NCBI GenBank assembly: GCA_036401895.1
Contig: DASWTW010000524.1
Location: 1-55,923 of the forward strand
DNA length: 55,923 nt
Origin: LB3-1 sp036401895
Lineage (GTDB): Bacteria; Chloroflexota; Chloroflexia; Chloroflexales; Kallotenuaceae
Reading direction: 5' to 3'
Both the position numbers and the translations under genes were made by a program. This document shows, in pieces, positions 30,884 to 39,138 of this stretch; position 1 is the first letter of the stretch; each line of letters begins with the position of its first letter. The notes below the pieces were generated by a model, which worked only from the letters and a program-made list of their open reading frames with translations, was not told where the DNA came from and ran no database searches.

Positions 30884-30918
30884 GCGGGACACCACCCGAA
30901 GGGCGCCCGGTGTCCCGC
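30884..30918. terminator. bidirectional hairpin between MBL hydrolase and ABC exporter
   Basis: GCGGGACACC (30884-30893) pairs perfectly with GGTGTCCCGC (30909-30918). It lies between convergent stop codons (30878 and 30939). Confidence 0.7.
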
Positions 30919-30938
30919 CTGTCCCCGACCCGGCTGGT

Positions 30939-32741
30939 CTACTCGACCGGCTCGGTCGCGCTCTGTGCCTCGGCGTACTGAAGCTGATACAGCCGCGCGT
31001 AGTAGCCGCGCCGCGCCAGCAACTCCTCGTGGGTGCCGTCCTCCACCAGGTGGCCCTTGTGCAGCACAAGGATGCGGTCGACGTGACGAATCGTCGAGAG
31101 GCGGTGCGCGATCACAATGCTGGTGCGACCTTCCAGCAGCCGTTCCAGCGCCGTCTGAATCAGCGCCTCGGTCTCGGTATCGACGCTCGACGTGGCCTCG
31201 TCCAGCACCAGCATCACCTCGGGATTGAAGGCGACCGCCCGCGCAAAGGCCAGCAGCTGGCGCTGACCAACCGAAAGATTCGTGCCGCGCTCGCGAACTT
31301 CGTAGTCATACGTGCCGGGCAGCCGCTCGATAAACGGCGCGGCGTTGGCGATCTCGGCGGCGCGACGCATCTCGTCGTCGCCAATCTCCTCGGAGTGCAG
31401 CCGAATGTTCGAGGCGATCGTGCCCGAGAAGCAGACCGGATCTTGCGGCACGGCGGCGATATGCTTGCGCAGCTCGGTCTGTGGCACGTCGCGAATATCG
31501 ATGCCGTCAAGCAGGATATTGCCCTGCTGAATATCGTAGAAGCGCGCCAGGATCGAGATCAGCGAGGTCTTGCCCGCGCCGGTCGCGCCTACCACGGCCA
31601 CCGCCTGGCCAGCCGGAATCTTGAACGACACATCGCGCAGCACGGGCTCGTCGGGATTATAGCCAAAGACCACGTTGCGAAACTCGATCTCGCCGCGCAC
31701 ATGCTCGGGCAAGTGCCTGGGCTCGGGCCGATCCTTGACTTCCTCGGGCGCGTCCAGCACATTGAAGATCCGCTCGGATGCCGCCATTGCCGCCTGCAAA
31801 ATATTGTACTTCTCAGAAAGATCGCGGATCGGCTGAAATGAGCGCTCGGTATACTGGATAAACGCGACCAGCACGCCCAGCGTGGCCCAGCCCGCAAGCA
31901 CGCCGCGACCGCCCCAGTAGAGCAGCAGCGCCAGCGACAGCGCCGCCAGAAAGTTGATCGCCGGGAAGAAGAGCGAGAACGCCGTCAACGATTGCAGGTT
32001 GGCGCTGCGGTAGCTCGTGTTGAGATCGTCGAAGCGCTCCGAGGCCACACGCTCACGGTTGAAGAGCTGAAGCACCAGCATGCCGCTGATATGCTCGTTG
32101 AGATACGCGTTGATCCGCGACAGCCGCTGCCGGACCTGACGATAGGTCTGGCGCATAATCCGCTGGAAGAGAAAGCTTACTGCTACCACCAGCGGCAGCA
32201 CCAGCGTAACAATCAGCGCCAGCCGCCAGTCGAGCACAAACATCACGCAGATAATCACGGCCAGCACCGCAATATCCGCCAGCACCGACACAATGCCCTG
32301 CGTGATGAACTCGTTGAGCGCGTCGACGTCGTTGGTCAGCCGCGTGATCAGGCTGCCGACCGGATGCCGATCGAAGAACGACAGGCTCATGCGCTGCACA
32401 TGTCCAAACAGCTTCATGCGCAGATCGACCATCACCTGCTGGCCGACGGTCTGCATCACAAAGAGCTGCGCATATTTGAAGCCGAAGCTGCCCAGCGCCG
32501 CCGCCACATACAGCACAAAATAGATCCACACATCTTGCGGACGGCCCTGCGTCAGCGGCCCATCGATCACACGCTGGACCAGCAGCGGCGGCATGCTGGC
32601 AACCGCCGCCTCGCCGATCAGCAGCGCCAGCGCTATATACACCCGTTTGCGATACGGCCAGACAAACGTCCAGAGCCGCCGCATCAGGCGCGAGTCGTAT
32701 GCTTTGCCGATGATCTCGTTATCGTCGAAGCGAGCCGTCAT
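30939..32741 (-). CDS. ABC exporter half (canonical ATPase site)
   Basis: This 600-residue fused permease-ATPase has six membrane helices in the first 330 residues, then a nucleotide-binding domain. Motifs: Walker A GATGAGKTS, Q-loop in AAVPQDPVCFSG, signature LSVGQRQL (second Gly of LSGGQ replaced), Walker B MLVLDEATSSVD with the catalytic Glu, and the H-loop IAHRLST. With the partner at 33059 it makes the asymmetric heterodimer of the TM287/288 or BmrCD type: this subunit has the intact catalytic Glu and His but a changed signature. Likely role: ATP-driven export of drugs, lipids or peptides. It follows the partner on the same strand, across 317 bases of repeats. Confidence 0.9.
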   Translation of the reverse strand: MTARFDDNEIIGKAYDSRLMRRLWTFVWPYRKRVYIALALLIGEAAVASMPPLLVQRVIDGPLTQGRPQDVWIYFVLYVAAALGSFGFKYAQLFVMQTVGQQVMVDLRMKLFGHVQRMSLSFFDRHPVGSLITRLTNDVDALNEFITQGIVSVLADIAVLAVIICVMFVLDWRLALIVTLVLPLVVAVSFLFQRIMRQTYRQVRQRLSRINAYLNEHISGMLVLQLFNRERVASERFDDLNTSYRSANLQSLTAFSLFFPAINFLAALSLALLLYWGGRGVLAGWATLGVLVAFIQYTERSFQPIRDLSEKYNILQAAMAASERIFNVLDAPEEVKDRPEPRHLPEHVRGEIEFRNVVFGYNPDEPVLRDVSFKIPAGQAVAVVGATGAGKTSLISILARFYDIQQGNILLDGIDIRDVPQTELRKHIAAVPQDPVCFSGTIASNIRLHSEEIGDDEMRRAAEIANAAPFIERLPGTYDYEVRERGTNLSVGQRQLLAFARAVAFNPEVMLVLDEATSSVDTETEALIQTALERLLEGRTSIVIAHRLSTIRHVDRILVLHKGHLVEDGTHEELLARRGYYARLYQLQYAEAQSATEPVE

Positions 32742-32863
32742 AAATGCTCCAAACTATAGCTATGATCTTGCCTAGTGGGCAAACAAGGAAACAAAAGAAC
32801 AAGGGAACAAAAAGAATTCTGAGCGTTTGTTCCTTTGTTCTTTTGATCTTTTGTTCTTTCGTC

Positions 32864-32923
32864 GGCCCTCACCCCCTCGGTCCCCCTCTCCCGCTTCGCA
32901 GGCGAGGGGGAAGGTTCGGTACT
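32864..32923 (+). repeat. GGCCCTCACCCC element, copy B
   Basis: GGCCCTCACCCC, then CCCCCTCTCCC, a small GC loop, GCGAGGGGGAA, and GGTACT. CCCCCTC and GAGGGGG can pair. Confidence 0.7.
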
Positions 32924-32945
32924 CTTTGTTCTTTGCTCTTTGCCA

Positions 32946-33014
32946 GGCCCTCACCCCTGGCACTGCCGTGCCATCCCCTCTCCCATTGCCATAGGCAAGG
33001 GGAATTTTGGTACT
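32946..33014 (+). repeat. GGCCCTCACCCC element, copy C
   Basis: GGCCCTCACCCC, hairpin TGGCAC-TGCC-GTGCCA, CCCCTCTCCC, hairpin TTGCC-ATA-GGCAA, AGGGGAA, GGTACT. Its constant parts match copy B 82 bases upstream. Confidence 0.7.
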
Positions 33015-33058
33015 TTGTTCTTTGTTCCTTCGTTAGGTTCTTGGTTCTTGGTTCTTGG

Positions 33059-34801
33059 TTATTCGCTCTCCTCAAGCTCGGCCCGCAGCAGCTCGCGCCG
33101 ATACATCGCCGCGTAGCGCCCGTTATGCTGGAGCAGCTCGGCGTGCGTTCCCTGCTCGACGATCGCGCCGTGATGGAGCACAAAAATCTGGTCGGCGTCT
33201 TTCACCGTCGCGATGCGCTGCGCAATGATAATGCTGGTGCGATCGTGCGTGACGCGCTTGAGATTCTTGAGGATCTCGGCGGCGGTATGCGTATCCACGC
33301 TCGACATCGAGTCGTCCAGAATCAGAATCGCAGGATCGCGCAGCACCGCCCGCGCAATCGCCGTGCGCTGCTTCTGGCCACCCGAAAGCGTCACGCCGCG
33401 CTCGCCCAGCAGCGTATCGATGCCCTGCGGAAACTGCGGCACGTCGTTGACCAGCTGCGAGACCAGCAGCGCCTCGTCGATCTCGGCAGCAGGAGCGTCG
33501 GGCCGGCCAAAGGTGACGTTATCGCGCAGCGGAACCGAGAAAAGAAACGTATCCTGCGGCACAAAGCCAACCTGGGAGCGCAGCTGCTCCAGCGGCCAGT
33601 CGCGCACATCGACGCCGTCGATACAAACCTGACCCTCGGTCGGATCGAGCACACGGCCCAGCAGATTCACCAGCGTAGTCTTGCCCGCTCCGGTCGCGCC
33701 GACGATCGCCGCCGTACTGCCGCGCGGCACATGCAGCGAAATATCGTGCAGCACCCAGGTCTCGCCGTAGCGCACGCCCACATTGCGCAGCTCGATCTCG
33801 CCCTGAATCCCTGGCCGCGCCTGTGTGCTCGCCGGCGATTGCACGAGCGGATTGTGCTTCAGCACCTCTGAGATGCGGCCCATCGAGGCACTGCCCTGCT
33901 GGATCAGCGTGACCGTCCAGCCCAGCGCGATCATCGGAAACGTCAGCAGCGTGAGATAAGCGTTGAAGCGCACAAACTCGCCGAGCGTAATGCGGCCCGC
34001 GGCCATGGCCTGCCCACCCACCAGCAGCACGACCGCCACCGTCAGACTGAGCAGCAGCGCCATCAGGGGCCAGACCAGACCGGCCAGCAGCACATAGCGC
34101 AGATTCAGCCGCTGATACTCGCGGTTCGACTCGCCAAACATGCGCAGCTCGGCCTCTTCCTGAGCGTAGGCTTTGATCGTACGAATGCCGCTAAAATTCT
34201 CCTGCGCTCGCGTCGAGATCCGCCCAAACTGATCTTGCACATGCCGAAAGCGCATACGCATACGCTTACCGATGATCACAAACGTCAAGCTGATCGTCGG
34301 CAGCAGCAGCAGCGTGATCAGGCCCAGCTGCACATCGATACGCAGCATCAGCACCGCGACGATGATAAAGGTCAAGCCCGCCGTCACGATCGAGTTGATG
34401 CCGGGACCAAGCATCTGGCGCACCGCGCTCAGATCATTGGTCGCGCGGGTCATCAGGTCGCCGGTGTGATTGGCGCTATAAAAATTCTGGTCGAGGCGCA
34501 AGAACTGGCGGAAAAGATCGTTGCGCAGATCGTACTCGATATAGTAGGCCGAGCGACCGATCAGCTGGCGCATACCGAACTTGAGCACACCATCGGCCAG
34601 CGACGCTCCCACAATCAGCAAGGCGTACCAGAGCAGGAGACTTGCTTCAAAGCCGCCGACGCGCAGCTCATCCACGGCCTGGCCAAGCAAATACGGCGGA
34701 ATAGTGCTGAAGCCCGTGCTGGCTGCGGCGATGAACAAACCCAGAGCGATCAAACCACGATAGCGCCGCAGGTAGGGCCGCAGCAGCAACAGATTATGCA
34801 T
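33059..34801 (-). CDS. ABC exporter half (degenerate ATPase site)
   Basis: This 580-residue permease-ATPase starts at ATG 34801 (MHNLLLLRPYLRRYRG); the open frame upstream is not family-like. Six membrane helices, then Walker A GATGAGKTTLVN, Q-loop FVPQDTFLFS, signature LSGGQKQR, and Walker B ILILDDSMSSVD in which the catalytic Glu is Asp. The H-loop reads IIIAQRIATV with Gln for His. These two changes are typical of the regulatory half of heterodimeric exporters. It is the upstream partner of the 30939 gene. A TATGAT preceded by TGG lies at 34856-34861 on the minus strand as a possible -10. Confidence 0.9.
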   Translation of the reverse strand: MHNLLLLRPYLRRYRGLIALGLFIAAASTGFSTIPPYLLGQAVDELRVGGFEASLLLWYALLIVGASLADGVLKFGMRQLIGRSAYYIEYDLRNDLFRQFLRLDQNFYSANHTGDLMTRATNDLSAVRQMLGPGINSIVTAGLTFIIVAVLMLRIDVQLGLITLLLLPTISLTFVIIGKRMRMRFRHVQDQFGRISTRAQENFSGIRTIKAYAQEEAELRMFGESNREYQRLNLRYVLLAGLVWPLMALLLSLTVAVVLLVGGQAMAAGRITLGEFVRFNAYLTLLTFPMIALGWTVTLIQQGSASMGRISEVLKHNPLVQSPASTQARPGIQGEIELRNVGVRYGETWVLHDISLHVPRGSTAAIVGATGAGKTTLVNLLGRVLDPTEGQVCIDGVDVRDWPLEQLRSQVGFVPQDTFLFSVPLRDNVTFGRPDAPAAEIDEALLVSQLVNDVPQFPQGIDTLLGERGVTLSGGQKQRTAIARAVLRDPAILILDDSMSSVDTHTAAEILKNLKRVTHDRTSIIIAQRIATVKDADQIFVLHHGAIVEQGTHAELLQHNGRYAAMYRRELLRAELEESE

Positions 34802-35010
34802 GTGGCAAAGAGCCTTTCGAGTTGGAGCCGTAATAGTTAAAGAACCGGCTAAAGAATCATACCATGTTTGCTTAAAGACGAAACTGCCCATAGGTTCAAA
34901 CAGCCGCTGGTCAAACGCTCTAGCAATCGACACAGCCCAGCCGAACACACGCTCGACTCCCGCGCTTGACGGCGATGCTATCGTCGTGGCCGAGCACAAA
35001 GGATTCAACT

Positions 35011-35814
35011 ATGCACTTCGATGAGCGCGACCTCTACACCGGGCTGGCCGCCCTGCATTGGGCCACGATCTCGCAGACCGACTCGCGCTGGGATCAGGCG
35101 TTTTATCAGCGCATCGTTCAGCAGAGGGGCGGCAGAGCCTTAGAGATCGGCTGCGGCGCCGGGCGGCTCCTGCTGGCCTATCTCGAATCCGGCCTCCAGG
35201 TCGAAGGCGTCGATCTTTCGGGCGAGATGCTGGCAGTTTGTCGCGAGCAGGCGGCGGCGCTGGGATTGCAGCCCGTGCTGTACGAGCAGCCGATGCAGGC
35301 GATCGATCTGCCGCACGCGTACCAGACGATCTATATTCCCTGCGGCAGCTTTATCTGCGTTATGGATCGTGAGGCGGCCGTGGAAACGCTGCGCCGCTGC
35401 CACGCGCACCTTGAGCCGGGCGGCGTGCTGGCCTTCAACATCTACCTGGCCGACTACGATTACTCGCGCGCGACGCCGCCGGGACCATTTCCCGGCCCCT
35501 GGAAGCCCAAATCCGAAAAGCAGCTGCCGGGCCAGCGCCGGCTGGTGATCTCGTATCGCGAGACAGGGATCGATCCGGTGGAGCAGATCTGGATGGAGCA
35601 GCGCCGCTACCAGCTCTACGACGGCGATCAGCTCCTGAAGGAAGAGATTCATGATGGGCAGGGCCGCTGGTATTTCCGCAACGAGCTGCTGCTGATGCTC
35701 CAGCGCGCCGGTTTTTCGCAAGTCGCGGTCAAAGGCGATTATACCGACGAGGAGTTTAGCGCCCAGCACACGCGCACAATGGTTTTTCTGGCGACCAAAG
35801 ATCGCGCCGGCTGA
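35011..35814 (+). CDS. class I SAM-dependent methyltransferase
   Basis: This 267-residue protein starts at ATG 35011 behind AAAGGA. The SAM-binding motif ALEIGCGAGRLLLAYLESG lies near residues 43-61, followed by VEGVDLSGEML and, later, IYIPCGSFICVMDREAAVETL and the CHAHLEPGGVLAFNI strand. The second half is rich in aromatic residues and unlike small-molecule methyltransferases that I can name, so the substrate is open. It is divergent from the ABC exporter and ends at the terminator at 35838-35864. Confidence 0.78.
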   Translation: MHFDERDLYTGLAALHWATISQTDSRWDQAFYQRIVQQRGGRALEIGCGAGRLLLAYLESGLQVEGVDLSGEMLAVCREQAAALGLQPVLYEQPMQAIDLPHAYQTIYIPCGSFICVMDREAAVETLRRCHAHLEPGGVLAFNIYLADYDYSRATPPGPFPGPWKPKSEKQLPGQRRLVISYRETGIDPVEQIWMEQRRYQLYDGDQLLKEEIHDGQGRWYFRNELLLMLQRAGFSQVAVKGDYTDEEFSAQHTRTMVFLATKDRAG

Positions 35815-35831
35815 GCCGAGATTTTGGGCAT

Positions 35832-35864
35832 AAAAAAAGGATGTGGGAAACCGCCCCACATCCT
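35832..35864 (-). terminator. intrinsic terminator of the Tad locus
   Basis: A perfect 10-bp stem (35838-35847 with 35855-35864) is followed, on the minus strand, by seven Ts. It lies 15 bases after the last gene of the locus and also closes the plus-strand methyltransferase gene. Confidence 0.9.
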
Positions 35865-35878
35865 GATCTTGCTGTTTG

Positions 35879-37135
35879 CTAGCGCTCCTGCTGCTCCACA
35901 TCCGCCACCAGGCCGCCAAAGCCCTGGCGCAGGCTCACCACGACGCTGCCGCCATTCTCGACGACCAGATCTTTCTCGACCGCCGGATTGGCATTAATCT
36001 TGAGCTTGTACTCGCCGGGCTGAATCTCCACCGGATCAGCGCCGACCGTTCCGGCCGCAACCTGCTCACCGTCGAGCGTCGTGATCTGATAGCTCAGCAC
36101 AATCGTCTGGCGCAGCGCGTCGGTGAGCTGGGCGCTGTTGTTGGCGTCGAAGTAGAGACCTTTGCCCTGCTCCGCGATCTGGCGCAGCTTATCGCTGGCC
36201 TCCTGGTCGCCGATCGCAAACCCGATCACATGCACCTTGCGCTGATCGGTGTCCTTGACAAAGTTGGCGGCCTCCGCGACCGGATCGCCGTTGCAAGATT
36301 CGAGGCCATCCGTCACCAGAATCACCACCGTGCTGCCCTCAGCGGCCTGAAGATCTTCGCTGGCGGCGCGCAGCGAGGCAGCCAGCGGCGTCATGCCGCC
36401 GACAGCCGGCTTGATCCCGCCGATCACCGCTTGCAGCGCCTCGGCATTAAAGCGGCTCAGCGTCTGCGCGACCTCAAGATCGTTGCAGTCGTTGCCCCGG
36501 CGGCGCCCGTAGGTTCGCACCACCACCGCCGATTGATCCGAGATCGTGCCCGAGCCGACCAGCGTGCTGAGCGCCTCTTGCGCGACCTGCCAGCGCTCTT
36601 TGTCGCTGCCCTCGAACGTCGCCAGCATACTGCCCGACGCGTCAATGATAATCTCGATATTGGCGGGCGTGTTGACAAAGGTCTGGCCCTCCGCCGCCGT
36701 CACCACCACTGTTCCCGAGATCAGCGGCTGGGCGGTAGGCTCTGGCGTTGGAGTCGTCGTCGGCACAGCGGTGGGCTGCGTAGTGGCCGTGGGCGCGGGA
36801 GTCAGCGTCGGCGTAGGCGCGGCGGCAACAATCGGCCGCGAGTTCCAGGCGTAGTACGCATAGCCCGAGCCGATGATGATTAGCAGCGCTACGATGGCTG
36901 CGAGCAGCGGCAGCACCAGCGAGCGACGCGGCGGCAGTTGCGCGGGCGGCAGCTCGACATCGGAGAACTGAAACTTCAGCCGTGCATCGGCCAGCAGCTC
37001 CTCGACCTCGGGATACTGATCGCTGATGTTTTGCAGTGACGTAAATGAAATAATTGCGCCCTGCCAGTCGGCGCGATTATATTGTTGCAAGCCTTGCCGG
37101 TATAGCTCTTCCGGACTTGGATCATAGGATGACAT
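35879..37135 (-). CDS. VWA-domain membrane protein at the end of the Tad locus
   Basis: This 418-residue protein has a TPR-like helix pair at about 10-55 (cytoplasmic), one membrane helix (73-95), and a Pro/Thr-rich linker (105-137). An extracellular von Willebrand A domain follows with a complete MIDAS: DASGSM at 165-170, a Thr in GGMTPLAAS, and VTDGLES. The end (after about 345) is a small beta-rich domain like PEGA/DUF. It lies 33 bases after tadC and before the locus terminator, so it is co-transcribed with the pilus genes. Inference: a surface adhesin, or a scaffold that takes the place of TadD. Confidence 0.8.
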   Translation of the reverse strand: MSSYDPSPEELYRQGLQQYNRADWQGAIISFTSLQNISDQYPEVEELLADARLKFQFSDVELPPAQLPPRRSLVLPLLAAIVALLIIIGSGYAYYAWNSRPIVAAAPTPTLTPAPTATTQPTAVPTTTPTPEPTAQPLISGTVVVTAAEGQTFVNTPANIEIIIDASGSMLATFEGSDKERWQVAQEALSTLVGSGTISDQSAVVVRTYGRRRGNDCNDLEVAQTLSRFNAEALQAVIGGIKPAVGGMTPLAASLRAASEDLQAAEGSTVVILVTDGLESCNGDPVAEAANFVKDTDQRKVHVIGFAIGDQEASDKLRQIAEQGKGLYFDANNSAQLTDALRQTIVLSYQITTLDGEQVAAGTVGADPVEIQPGEYKLKINANPAVEKDLVVENGGSVVVSLRQGFGGLVADVEQQER

Positions 37136-37168
37136 GCAGCGCTCCGTGAACCTTACGGAAAACCCGTA

Positions 37169-38101
37169 TTAGTTGATAATGGCACTGAGCGCTCGAACCA
37201 GGCGCGGAACACCAGGCCCCAGAATCACAGCGAACATCGCCGGAAAGATCAGAAACACCATCGGGAACAGAATCTTGATCGGCACTTTATTGGCCGCTTC
37301 CTGCGCGCGCTGCCGCCGCCGAATCCGCAGCTCCTGCGCCTGGACGTTCAGCACCCGCGCCAGGCTGGTGCCCAGCTCCTCGGAGTGATTGACCGCCGTC
37401 ACAAACGAGAGCACATCCACAACCGCCGTGCGCTGGCTCAAACGCTCAAGCGCCTCGCGACGCGACTTGCCCAGACCGATCTCGTAGAGCACGCGCCGAA
37501 ATTCCGTGGCCAGCTCATGGTTCCAGCGCGACACAATCTCACCCAGGCCCTGGTCAAAGCTCAAGCCGGCCTCGACCGAGATCGTCAGCATGTCGAGCGC
37601 ATCCGGCAGCGCGTTGGTGATCGACAGCTGGCGATTGGCGATCCGGCGCGACAGCCAGATGTCGGGCAGCAAAAAGCCGATGCCGATAAAGACCGTGCCG
37701 AGGATCACCGTGAGCAAGCCCATCTCCGCGCCGCTGATGTAGATATAGCCGAAGAACAGCCCGGCCATAATCAGCGTCGTCCAGCCCTTGAGGCCGACGA
37801 AATCCGCCGTGGTCAGCGTGCCGGGATTGCCCGCCATCATCAGCCGATCGTGCAGCTTGGCGAGCTGCTTGTTGGGCAGCAGCCAGCTAAAGATGCGCAT
37901 GCCGCGCAGCATCATCGGCCTGAGCACACGCTGCGAGAACGGCACCTGTAGCTCATGCTGCTCGACCGAGATGGGAGCACTGCCGCTGTACATTTCCATG
38001 CGCTCTTGCAGCTCGCGACGTGGCCGCAGCGCCGCAGCGCCGGCAAACATCAGCAAGATGCTGAGCGAGACCAGGATCGAGATGATAATTGGAGATAGCA
38101 T
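37169..38101 (-). CDS. tadC: TadC-like pilus inner-membrane protein
   Basis: This 310-residue protein starts at ATG 38101. It has a T2SSF (GspF) domain: helices at the N-terminus, middle (LLTVILGTVFIGIGFLLPDIWL) and end (IKILFPMVFLIFPAMFAVILGPG). The cytoplasmic repeat reads SITNALPDALDMLTISVEAGLS. Members form the platform around which the ATPase builds the pilus. It follows tadB, whose stop is 36 bases upstream, and sits in the same transcript. Confidence 0.88.
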   Translation of the reverse strand: MLSPIIISILVSLSILLMFAGAAALRPRRELQERMEMYSGSAPISVEQHELQVPFSQRVLRPMMLRGMRIFSWLLPNKQLAKLHDRLMMAGNPGTLTTADFVGLKGWTTLIMAGLFFGYIYISGAEMGLLTVILGTVFIGIGFLLPDIWLSRRIANRQLSITNALPDALDMLTISVEAGLSFDQGLGEIVSRWNHELATEFRRVLYEIGLGKSRREALERLSQRTAVVDVLSFVTAVNHSEELGTSLARVLNVQAQELRIRRRQRAQEAANKVPIKILFPMVFLIFPAMFAVILGPGVPRLVRALSAIIN

Positions 38102-38136
38102 AATTTCCTGCCTGAAAGCTGCTCTGCAACAGTCCG

Positions 38137-39087
38137 CTAGATCTTGATGTCGACGATGCGCCGGATCACCAGAAAGCCCGCGATCGTCATGATAAACGCC
38201 GTGATCGGAATGCACAGATAGATGTTCCAGTGGAACATTTCCATCATATAGCCGGGATTGATCGCCATCAGGATCATGCCGAGCACAAACGGCAGCGCGC
38301 CGAGCACGTAGCTGGCGTAGCGCTGCTGAGCAGTGATCACCTGGACCTCACGCCGCAGGCGCACGCGCTCACGAATCGTCGAGCCCACGTTTTCGAGCAC
38401 CATCGCCAGGTTGCCGCCGACGCGTCCGTGGATCTTGAAGACGCTCACGATCATCTCCAGATCCGGGCTTTTAATGCGCCGCACCATGCCGTCGAGCGCT
38501 TCCTGAAGCGGAATGCCCAGCTGTAGCTCCTGGCCCAGCCGCATAAACTCGCTGGCGGTCGGCTCGGGCGCTTCCTTGCTCACGTTGAGCATCGACTGCT
38601 GCAAGCTGAAGCCGGCCCGCATACCGCCGACGATCAGCGCCAGCGTATCCGGCAGCTGGAGCACAAACTCCTGCACGCGCTTGCGCGCCCGCATCCGCAG
38701 CCAGATCTCGGGGATCAAAAAGCCCAGCAGCGCGAAGAGCAGGCCCGAGATCATGTAGCCCGTCAGCAGCCAGAACAGCAGGAAGGGCAGTACCACCGCC
38801 GCTACTTTGATCAGCAGATATTCCGCGACGTTCAGCTTCACATCGGCGCGCGCCAGGCTGGTTCGCACGCTGCCCGCGAACGAGCGATCGTTGACATACG
38901 AGTTGACGCGATCGCCGAGGCCGCTCTGCTCCATCGTGGCCATGCCGAACGGCGCGTTCATCGTCGCGTAGGCATCCAGCCGATCGTCGACTTCCGAGCT
39001 GGCATTGATCACGCTGGTCAGGCCCAGCACCGCGCAAAAGACGGCCAGACCAGTCAAGACCGCAGCACCAATCAACATTAATTCCAT
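38137..39087 (-). CDS. tadB: TadB-like pilus inner-membrane protein
   Basis: This 316-residue protein is the second GspF-type platform protein of the locus. The core LQLPDTLALIVGGMRAGFSLQQSM and the SPDLEMIVSVFKIH segment are the usual TadB landmarks, with four membrane helices. It starts at ATG 39087 behind GGGGAG, 52 bases after the ATPase gene, and precedes tadC. The two proteins pair as a heteromeric platform in Tad systems. Confidence 0.88.
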   Translation of the reverse strand: MELMLIGAAVLTGLAVFCAVLGLTSVINASSEVDDRLDAYATMNAPFGMATMEQSGLGDRVNSYVNDRSFAGSVRTSLARADVKLNVAEYLLIKVAAVVLPFLLFWLLTGYMISGLLFALLGFLIPEIWLRMRARKRVQEFVLQLPDTLALIVGGMRAGFSLQQSMLNVSKEAPEPTASEFMRLGQELQLGIPLQEALDGMVRRIKSPDLEMIVSVFKIHGRVGGNLAMVLENVGSTIRERVRLRREVQVITAQQRYASYVLGALPFVLGMILMAINPGYMMEMFHWNIYLCIPITAFIMTIAGFLVIRRIVDIKI

Positions 39088-39138
39088 CTATCTGCTCCCC
39101 GGCGCCAAAGCCCGGCCTGAATCTTTGATCTGCACGCG

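Larger units (their letters stand above)
32765..33060. repeat. repeat cluster between the ABC halves (site 4 of 5)
   Basis: The 317-base gap has no gene. It starts with AACAAGGAAACAAAAGAAC, followed by the reverse complement TTTGTTCCTTTGTTCTTTT, so it can fold back on itself. Then come two tandem units of period 82 bases (TTTGTTCTTT, a GGCCCTCACCCC element, GGTACT) and a third TTTGTTCTTT, ending in three GGTTCTT repeats. Confidence 0.75.

Noticed and set aside
32765..33060. Insertion sequence
   Set aside because: There is no transposase, no terminal inverted repeats of IS type and no target duplication that I can see; the repeats are short and non-coding.
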